Under the pieces are notes generated by a model. The model was not told the origin of the DNA and ran no database searches. It saw only the letters and a list, made by a program, of their open reading frames with translations. From Methanobacterium sp. (GTDB lineage: Archaea; Methanobacteriota; Methanobacteria; Methanobacteriales; Methanobacteriaceae), in the NCBI GenBank assembly GCA_003162115.1, contig PMMV01000012.1, positions 13,322-23,438 of the forward strand: a DNA stretch of 10,117 nt, written 5' to 3'. Positions 5,613 through 10,117 of the stretch are shown here, one piece after another. Each line of letters opens with the position of its first letter. Positions within the stretch are counted from its first letter, which is position 1. The translations under genes were made by a program, and so were the position numbers.

Positions 5613-5635
5613 ATCCAAATACATTTTGTTTGGAT
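5613..5635 (-). terminator. Hairpin downstream of the 104-residue gene
   Basis: ATCCAAA (5613-5619) and TTTGGAT (5629-5635) form a 7-bp stem with a 9-base loop, 8 bases past the TAG of the minus-strand gene at 5643. No long T tract follows on the minus strand, so it may be a 3'-end stabiliser instead of a terminator. Confidence 0.35.
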
Positions 5636-5642
5636 TTAACAG

Positions 5643-5957
5643 CTAGTGGAATGTTTTATTATAATATTCTTCAAAGGAAGACTTGAATTTAGAAATTAGT
5701 ATGGATATATCCTCTTTTTTATCAAAATATTTAGTTAATTCAATTACGGCACGATCTTTGTCTTTCTCATAATAAACATGTATCAGAGCATCTGCACCAT
5801 AATGTTCTTGTAATTTTTCTCTTACTAAAGGACAAGATTTTTCGGGAAGTTCATCATCATAAAATCCTAATGTTTCAGATGTGTCCATATCCTTATTTAC
5901 AGATGATTTAATTGTTATCCATGGTTGCGGACTTACTAATCCAATATAATGTAACAT
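5643..5957 (-). CDS. Hypothetical protein, 104 residues
   Basis: Not recognised. The product is soluble and acidic, with alternating strands and helices: an N-terminal LHYIGLVSPQPWITIKSS strand region, an acidic middle (YDDELPEKSCPLVREKL), a strand pair around ADALIHVYYEKDKDRAVIEL, and an amphipathic C-terminal helix rich in Lys, Phe and Tyr. There is no signal peptide, membrane segment or metal motif; one cysteine. ATG 5957 is set by a strong GGGGAG 5 bases upstream. The next gene upstream on the same strand, another unknown of similar size, ends 90 bases before, so the two may be co-transcribed. Both end with a hydrophobic/aromatic helix, but the alignment is too weak to call them paralogues. 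Confidence 0.7.
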   Translation of the reverse strand: MLHYIGLVSPQPWITIKSSVNKDMDTSETLGFYDDELPEKSCPLVREKLQEHYGADALIHVYYEKDKDRAVIELTKYFDKKEDISILISKFKSSFEEYYNKTFH

Positions 5958-6047
5958 AATTACTCCCCAAATAATTATTTTCCATTTAGCATTGCATTTT
6001 TTGTTACGTTAGGAATTACATGAACCATTTATTTTGTTATTGAGTGT

Positions 6048-6422
6048 TCAATAGAATTTTGAATAATTTTTAATAATCAAGTCTTTAAGAATCTGTTCAA
6101 TAGTATTGATTTCTTGGCTATAATCTTTAGTTAATGGAATTTGTGCACTAAACACTATTTCCCATCTATTTGATGTTGGAAGACCACAAATTGTCTGATC
6201 TAAAATTGGAGTAGGATCAACACTATAATTTACTTCAAAATTAACATTGTTGTTTATGTATTTTTCAAATCTTGAAGATCTTTCAAAGATATCTTTTGGA
6301 TCAGCAGAAGGCTCATAAGTTTTATCTAATGGAAACCTAACATAAATATATCCTATTTCTGGTTCAATTCCCGTTTCATCAGGGGCTATCGCATGAGTAA
6401 TTAATATATCTTCTACTTCCAT
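6048..6422 (-). CDS. Hypothetical protein, 124 residues
   Basis: Not recognised. The product is soluble and acidic, with an opening strand (EVEDILITHAIAP), then IGYIYVRFPLD, a long polar middle with NNNVNFEVNYS, a strand WEIVFSAQIPL, and a C-terminal helix with Ile and Leu heptads ending KNYSKFY. One cysteine; no metal or catalytic motif. The alternating strands suggest an alpha/beta or ferredoxin-like fold, but this is a guess. The frame is open from TTG 6434, but I choose ATG 6422 because GGTGATC (minus strand, 6432-6426), a 7-base match to the archaeal Shine-Dalgarno, ends 3 bases before it and would lie inside the longer ORF. A TATA-like CCATAAAAATATTT lies about 40 bases upstream. Confidence 0.7.
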   Translation of the reverse strand: MEVEDILITHAIAPDETGIEPEIGYIYVRFPLDKTYEPSADPKDIFERSSRFEKYINNNVNFEVNYSVDPTPILDQTICGLPTSNRWEIVFSAQIPLTKDYSQEINTIEQILKDLIIKNYSKFY

Positions 6423-6434
6423 TTTGATCACCAA

Positions 6435-6659
6435 ATTTATTATATATTTCGTATCAAATATTTTTATGGAAAATTAACAAGTATTTTCAAGTTATTATCT
6501 TTAATCCAAAAGTTATGTCAAAAATGGCTATAAGTATTGTTATTAATCTGAGGATACCGAGTATCATTGGATTTTACATAGAAGTCTGACTGGGAATGGA
6601 TTAAACATGAGTATTAATCGAGTAATTCCAAACTTTAAGTATTATGAATTCATTAAATG
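6435..6659. other. Spacer with promoter of the 124-residue gene, otherwise empty
   Basis: The left part holds AT boxes serving the minus-strand gene (TATATAATA near 6438-6447 and ATAAAAATAT near 6460-6470). The rest shows only a 21-codon plus-strand frame without a ribosome site and a 5-bp inverted repeat GATAC-CGA-GTATC at 6553-6565. No RNA gene or coding sequence is supported. Confidence 0.5.
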
Positions 6660-6740
6660 TTAAGATTTATATTTTGCTGAGAAGACTATCATACCTATTA
6701 TTCCAAAAATTGAAATAACAAATGCTATTTTGAATTGCAT
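6660..6740 (-). CDS. Possible 26-residue membrane peptide or gene remnant
   Basis: ATG 6740 to TAA 6662-6660 encodes MQFKIAFVISIFGIIGMIVF then SAKYKS: one clean hydrophobic helix flanked by Lys. The pattern resembles the N-terminal anchor of small methanobacterial OB-fold proteins. Its VFS end shares the 11-mer CTGAGAAGACT (plus strand) with the VFS codons of the eroded OB-fold gene at 2487-2499. The ribosome site GGTGG (6761-6757) is better placed for an ATG 10 bases further upstream, in another frame (MNDRC then stop after 8 codons). A one-base change would fuse that start to this frame as MNDR-QFKIAF. This is therefore probably a fragment of a decayed OB-fold gene, though a genuine mini-membrane protein cannot be excluded. 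Confidence 0.35.
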   Translation of the reverse strand: MQFKIAFVISIFGIIGMIVFSAKYKS

Positions 6741-6863
6741 CTATCATTCATTTAATCCACCAAATTCGAGTAAAAAAAATTTGAAACACAAACTATTATG
6801 TAATAATAATACTATTAAAATTAATACTGTAATTTCTAAATATTTGAGAATTAATAATATCTT

Positions 6864-6887
6864 AAAAAAAACGAGGCATTAATCTCG
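6864..6887 (-). terminator. Terminator of the DNA ligase gene
   Basis: Just after the ligase TAG the minus strand has CGAG, an 8-base loop, CTCG, then an uninterrupted T8 (6871-6864). The stem is short but the T tract is the strongest in the spacer, as expected for archaeal termination. Confidence 0.6.
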
Positions 6888-6894
6888 ATAGTTA

Positions 6895-8592
6895 CTAGGA
6901 TCCCTTAAACATGGAATTAATTCTATCAACTGTGTCGATGTCGTCTATACTCAGATCATCCCTTATCCTTTTTACAACGGGGAAACGGAGAGAATATCCA
7001 CTTTCATATTCTGGACTCTTTACTATTTCACTATATGCTACTTCAAGGATTATATGAGGGGCGATTTTGACTTGTCTACCTATTTTACTAGTAATTAATG
7101 GTTCTACTAATTCATGAAGTTCCAAAAGAGTTTTATCATCTAACCCCGTAGCTGCGTAGGCTAATGTTTTAAGTTTATTATTCTCATCCCTGGCCGCAAG
7201 TAAGTAAGAACCTATTAAGTGAGCCCTTTTACCTCGGCCGTAACTCCCTCCAACAACTACAAGATCCAATGTCTCGGGTTCTGCTTTAAATTTAAGCATT
7301 TTTTTACCCCTTATCCCGGGCATGTATGGGGCATGTGGATCTTTTATCATTATCCCTTCATGACCCCCTTTGATAGATTCATTAAAAAGATCCTCTGCAA
7401 GCTGTAAAGAATCAGGTGTTACTTTAACCTGTCTACTTAGTTGAATCTTATCCCCACTGACAGTTACTATGGATTCTAGTATTTCTCTCCTTTTCTCAAA
7501 TGGGGCGTCAATTAACGGCTCGTTATAGTAAAGAACATCGAATAGGTATAATTTAAGTGGCACCTCTTCTCTCATTCTTTCTATATCATATTTTCTCCTG
7601 ACCCTTTGAAGAATGTATTGAAATGATATAGGTTTCCCATCTCTTGTAACTATTATCTCACCCTCAACAATGAAATCCTTAGATGGAAGAGCTTTTCTTA
7701 TATATTCAACTATTTCTGGAACTGCATTACTGATGTTTTCAAGTCTTCTAGTGAAAATATTAACTTCATTATCTAATCTATGAATTTGAACCCTAATTCC
7801 ATCGTACTTGGTCTCGCAGAGTGCCCAACCCATTTCAAGGATACTTGTAGATATTCCAGAAGAAAGCTGTGCAAGCATTGGTTTTACAGGTTTACCGGGG
7901 TTTAAAGTGAGATTTTTAAGTCCTTCGACTCCTTCTTCCTTTGAAACTTCAGCAACAAGTCCTAAATCATTTGTGAGCATATGAGCTCGCTCTATAACCT
8001 CTTTATCCACTCCAAAAGCCTGTGAAAGAGCGTCCCTTATGGTACCTTCCCCAACACCAACCCGAAGCTCTTCTATAACTGTTCTAGTGATATATTTAGC
8101 TTCAGTAGATGAAGCAGATGATAAAAGTTCCCTGAGTATTTCCAGTTTCTTTGTCTGTGCTTTACTACCCGATATGGTGGCGATCTTTACCAGGTTGCTG
8201 TGGACTTTTTCAATGGTTAGTGTTCTTGTAAATAATGTTGACTGCTTTTTTTTCATGAAGAGGTTTTGAGCAGCTTGTCCTATGTCCCCGGCATCTCTCT
8301 GCATATCCTCAACATCCTCTGGTTTCACCCCAACTACAAAAGCTATAGCCTTCATTAAGAGTTTTGTTCCTATTCCAAGTTCTTCCTCGCTCCAGGTTGG
8401 AAATACCCTACCTAATGATAGTAAAGTCACTACCGGGAGTAGTTTGGGATTTTTTTTACCAATATCAGTAAAAAACTCTGCAAGTATAGTTGTTTTTTCC
8501 AGTCTCTTAGTAGTAGAATCCAGTGCTTCATATACATCTACCATTTTACTGTAACTCAATTCCACTTCTGAACCATTCATAGTATTACCCAT
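6895..8592 (-). CDS. lig: ATP-dependent DNA ligase
   Basis: This 565-residue replicative ligase seals nicks during Okazaki-fragment joining and repair. The N-terminal DNA-binding domain (to about 225) has the family opening MVDVYEALDSTTKRLEKT and EELRVGVGEGTIRDAL. The adenylation domain carries motif I TKYDG with the catalytic Lys262, motif III FIVEGEI (307-313), IIIa LYLFDVLYY (348-356), IV EGIMIKD (412-418) and V KMLKFKAE (Lys434, Lys436). The C-terminal OB domain follows, with motif VI-type RFPVVKRIRDD (536-546). All are intact and the length is normal for archaeal ligases. The start is uncertain: ATG 8592 has AGG abutting it, while ATG 8580, four codons in, has GGGT 7 bases before. Neither changes any domain. 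It is a single gene with its own promoter and terminator. Confidence 0.96.
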   Translation of the reverse strand: MGNTMNGSEVELSYSKMVDVYEALDSTTKRLEKTTILAEFFTDIGKKNPKLLPVVTLLSLGRVFPTWSEEELGIGTKLLMKAIAFVVGVKPEDVEDMQRDAGDIGQAAQNLFMKKKQSTLFTRTLTIEKVHSNLVKIATISGSKAQTKKLEILRELLSSASSTEAKYITRTVIEELRVGVGEGTIRDALSQAFGVDKEVIERAHMLTNDLGLVAEVSKEEGVEGLKNLTLNPGKPVKPMLAQLSSGISTSILEMGWALCETKYDGIRVQIHRLDNEVNIFTRRLENISNAVPEIVEYIRKALPSKDFIVEGEIIVTRDGKPISFQYILQRVRRKYDIERMREEVPLKLYLFDVLYYNEPLIDAPFEKRREILESIVTVSGDKIQLSRQVKVTPDSLQLAEDLFNESIKGGHEGIMIKDPHAPYMPGIRGKKMLKFKAEPETLDLVVVGGSYGRGKRAHLIGSYLLAARDENNKLKTLAYAATGLDDKTLLELHELVEPLITSKIGRQVKIAPHIILEVAYSEIVKSPEYESGYSLRFPVVKRIRDDLSIDDIDTVDRINSMFKGS

Positions 8593-8680
8593 CCTAGATT
8601 TTGAAATAAATTAAATAAACCATTTTAACAGCGAATAATTGACTAAAGACCTATTTTCATATATCCTGAAACTTAATCGG

Positions 8681-8690
8681 TTATTATATA
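8681..8690 (-). promoter_or_regulatory. TATA box of the ligase gene
   Basis: The minus strand reads AAGAA-TATATAATAA, a purine-rich BRE-like run followed by a near-consensus methanogen TATA box, about 90 bases before the ligase start. Initiation is predicted near 8660. A weaker box, GATATATGAAAATA, lies at 8654-8667. Confidence 0.5.
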
Positions 8691-8694
8691 TTCT

Positions 8695-8767
8695 TGCCGA
8701 GTTAGAATTTAATAGTTTTTGTTAATTCTAGGTTTTTTTTAGTACCTGCCAAGTTCTAATTAAATTA
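8695..8767. repeat. Imperfect direct repeat upstream of the ligase promoter
   Basis: TGCCGAGTTAGAATTTAATA (from 8695) recurs as TGCCAAGTTCTAATTAAATT (from 8747), a 52-bp offset. The first copy abuts the BRE/TATA of lig. Between them TAGAATT (8703-8709) and AATTCTA (8724-8730) form an inverted repeat. They could be binding sites of a regulator, but no such protein is known. Confidence 0.35.
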
Positions 8768-8908
8768 ATAAAAATAATATTAATAGGAATTAAAGTAACT
8801 TTCTAAAACGAAAAATTATAATTAAATAAAATCAGGCCTATTTAAATAACTCAATTTTTTATTATTATAGGGATTGAAATAAATAATTCTTTAAATAAAA
8901 TAAAAAAG
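8768..8908. other. AT-rich 3' spacer after the redox operon
   Basis: Nothing coding is seen. Several T runs on the minus strand just past the FTR stop (for example T6 at 8903-8908 and T6 at 8855-8860) probably end transcription of the redox operon. Confidence 0.4.
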
Positions 8909-9421
8909 TTAGATAAACTTCTCGAACCTGTCACCTGAAACCTTGCATATTGGACATATCTCAGGAGGTTTATCCCTTGCACAAAGATATCCACACACTT
9001 TACAACGCCACACCGGTTTTGAAAGTTCTGTTGAAATCTTAAATCCAATTTCATTCTTCATCTTTTCTCTTTCATCTGGAGACGGTCTTCTCTCTGGTAT
9101 GGACTGTAATTTTTTCTCTCCTCTTAATATCTCACCTGATATGTACAATCCACAGTAACATGCACCGTAATCCACAAGATCGGGATCTCGATAATCGCAT
9201 GGACAGATTAAATCTAGGTCATCTTTCTTGTCCCCTGAAGCGAGCCTACAAGGACATGCCTCATAACCGTAACGCTTTATATTAATTAATATACTCTTCA
9301 AAAGTTCTTTAGTAAACTCAACATCGGCATTGAGGTGGTATCCGGATGATTCTGCATCTTTTTTTACTTTCTGGTAATATGAATCGACTTCGTTGGGAGT
9401 TGGCTCTTCAAAGTCACTCAT
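8909..9421 (-). CDS. ftrB: Ferredoxin:thioredoxin reductase catalytic subunit fused to a rubredoxin-like domain
   Basis: A 170-residue cytoplasmic redox enzyme. The N-terminal domain carries the FTR beta signature: CPCR (Cys56, Cys58), ICPCDYRD (Cys73, Cys75) and GACYCGLY (Cys88, Cys90), which in the family supply the 4Fe-4S cluster and active disulfide that pass electrons from ferredoxin to a thioredoxin-like partner. The C-terminal part (about 137-170) is rubredoxin-like: [10 protein letters not shown] then [17 protein letters not shown], with Cys140, Cys143, Cys156 and Cys159 for one iron. This tail, absent from plant FTR, suggests that the enzyme carries its own electron relay. ATG 9421 overlaps the stop of the glutaredoxin-like gene as ATGA, with GGGAGG 7 bases upstream, so the two are translationally coupled and the neighbour is the likely substrate. 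Confidence 0.92.
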   Translation of the reverse strand: MSDFEEPTPNEVDSYYQKVKKDAESSGYHLNADVEFTKELLKSILINIKRYGYEACPCRLASGDKKDDLDLICPCDYRDPDLVDYGACYCGLYISGEILRGEKKLQSIPERRPSPDEREKMKNEIGFKISTELSKPVWRCKVCGYLCARDKPPEICPICKVSGDRFEKFI

Positions 9422-9699
9422 CCAATTGCCTCCCTGATTTCATCCTCTTTAAACCCTACTATACATTTTTCATCTTTTATAACAAGTGTAGGGAATGAAA
9501 CTTGAGGATTCCATTTTTTAACCATTTCTACAATCTCTTCCCTCTCTTTCCCCTTTGTCAGATCAACATAGACATAATCATAACTAGCGGCTAGATCTTC
9601 AATTAGTGCCCTAGTTTTTTTACACCAACCACATGTACTTAATGCAAAAAGAACTAGTTTTCCTTTATCTTGACCTTCAACATGCTGCATCATTACCAT
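9418..9699 (-). CDS. Glutaredoxin/thioredoxin-like disulfide protein (CGWC)
   Basis: A small thioredoxin-fold protein: strand KLVLFAL, active site STCGWCKKT, helix [11 protein letters not shown], strand VYVDL, the cis-Pro loop VSFPTLVI, then [15 protein letters not shown], which is typical of methanogen glutaredoxin-like proteins. Two-cysteine CGWC indicates dithiol chemistry. As methanogens lack glutathione, it is probably reduced by the FTR encoded downstream with a 4-base overlap. The frame is open from TTG 9720, giving 100 residues. I choose ATG 9699 (93 residues) because GGAGG (9713-9709) lies 9 bases before it and would be inside the longer version; ATGs at 9693 and 9690 are possible but further away. 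A third Cys lies in DEKCIVGF. The protein class is firm and the start fairly so. Confidence 0.88.
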   Translation of the reverse strand: MVMMQHVEGQDKGKLVLFALSTCGWCKKTRALIEDLAASYDYVYVDLTKGKEREEIVEMVKKWNPQVSFPTLVIKDEKCIVGFKEDEIREAIG

Positions 9700-9763
9700 A
9701 TCTTTCAGCCTCCATGGCAAAATTTTATTTCAATGTTTTCCTTTATGTAGAAGCTTCTATTAA

Positions 9764-9773
9764 TATTTTTATA
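9764..9773 (-). promoter_or_regulatory. TATA box of the redox operon
   Basis: The minus strand reads TATAAAAATA, 65 bases before ATG 9699, predicting a start near 9740 and a leader of about 40 bases that carries GGAGG. Confidence 0.5.
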
Positions 9774-9791
9774 GACAGCTCAAAATGTATT

Positions 9792-9834
9792 AAAAAGAGT
9801 TTAAATCAAACATTTCCCTTAAAAAACTCTTTTT
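9792..9834. repeat. 11-bp perfect inverted repeat between two minus-strand genes
   Basis: AAAAAGAGTTT (9792-9802) and AAACTCTTTTT (9824-9834) are exact complements around a 21-base loop. On the minus strand the second arm ends in T5, so it can act as a terminator for the zinc-ribbon gene to the right. It also lies about 20 bases upstream of the redox-operon TATA box and could be a regulator site. Confidence 0.55.
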
Positions 9835-9893
9835 GACGAAAAATTAAGGATTCATAAATTTAATTTATAAAAATAAATTATTTTAAAAAATTT

Positions 9894-10117
9894 CTACTTC
9901 TTCTTGTCAAGACTGATTTTTTTAATATCAACAAGACATTCCTCATTTGTACAGTACTCAAACAAATGTCCGCAATCACTACAACGAATAACACCTATCG
10001 TACCTTGAGGTATATGGGGTATGTAAAATGCTTCATCATTAGTTCCTGTGTCTCTTTTTCGTGATATATCTTTATCAGTACATCCGCATTTAGGACATTT
10101 TTCATCTAATTTACCAA
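9894..10117 (-). CDS. Zinc-ribbon protein, 5' end beyond the window
   Basis: The last 73 codons of a minus-strand gene, ending in TAG 9896-9894; the start lies beyond the right edge. Visible are EKCPKCGCTDKD and, about 35 residues later, IRCSDCGHLFEYCTNEECL. The CPKC and CSDC pairs form a classic two-knuckle zinc ribbon, with two additional cysteines (CTNEEC). The tail is Lys-rich (KKISLDKKK). No named family is recognised; such ribbons in archaea serve nucleic-acid or protein binding. It reads towards the redox operon, separated by about 195 bases holding an inverted repeat and a TATA box, so it is probably a separate unit. Confidence 0.75.
   Translation of the reverse strand, partial: GKLDEKCPKCGCTDKDISRKRDTGTNDEAFYIPHIPQGTIGVIRCSDCGHLFEYCTNEECLVDIKKISLDKKK

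Noticed and set aside
6423..6434. TTG 6434 or GTG 6431 as the start of the 124-residue protein
   Set aside because: These codons overlap the Shine-Dalgarno GGTGATC that serves ATG 6422.
6553..6565. GATAC-CGA-GTATC as an operator
   Set aside because: Five-base arms are expected by chance and no promoter lies next to it.
1..10117. tRNA, rRNA, CRISPR array or insertion sequence
   Set aside because: No cloverleaf, no regularly spaced repeats, and no transposase or terminal inverted repeats were seen on either strand.

Overview
The window looks like the chromosome of a methanogenic archaeon of the Methanobacteriales, most likely Methanobacterium or a close relative. This rests on family recognition, not a search. 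The evidence is an archaeal phosphoglucosamine mutase, an ATP-dependent archaeal/eukaryal-type DNA ligase, a ferredoxin:thioredoxin reductase catalytic subunit joined to a rubredoxin-like domain, a GerW/YtfJ-family protein in a non-sporulating cell, very AT-rich spacers, archaeal TATA boxes, and strong GGAGGTGATC-type Shine-Dalgarno sites.

Layout. 1-260: a cysteine-rich mini-protein whose only well-placed start is ATA. 364-1719 (-): glmM. 1720-3120: a decaying stretch with a doubtful CPxC mini-ORF, an OB-fold protein that has lost its start and membrane anchor, and a tiny membrane protein broken by one extra base. 3121-3522 (-): GerW/YtfJ-family protein. 3644-3736 (-): a possible 30-residue membrane peptide. 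3808-5105 (-): a tight three-gene operon reading PRC-barrel protein, then two single-pass membrane proteins with coiled coils. 5313-5471 (+): an intact 52-residue membrane protein, paralogous to the broken copy at 2769 and divergent from the PRC operon. 5643-6422 (-): two unrecognised soluble proteins. 6660-6740 (-): a 26-residue hydrophobic ORF resembling the anchor lost from the OB-fold gene. 6895-8592 (-): DNA ligase. 8909-9699 (-): a glutaredoxin-like/FTR redox operon. 9894-10117 (-): a zinc-ribbon protein running off the right edge.

Two operons show clear functional logic. In the redox pair, the FTR-type iron-sulfur enzyme probably reduces the CGWC disulfide protein encoded just before it. 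In the PRC operon, a small soluble PRC-barrel is co-translated with two membrane-anchored coiled-coil proteins. This resembles a membrane-scaffold module, and PRC-barrel proteins take part in cell division in other archaea; that role here is inference. Housekeeping genes (glmM, lig) frame an accessory stretch rich in very small membrane or cysteine proteins, several of them visibly eroding. Several starts are non-ATG (GTG at 3522, TTG at 5105, probable ATA at 64), and Shine-Dalgarno placement argues for shorter starts at 6422 and 9699.
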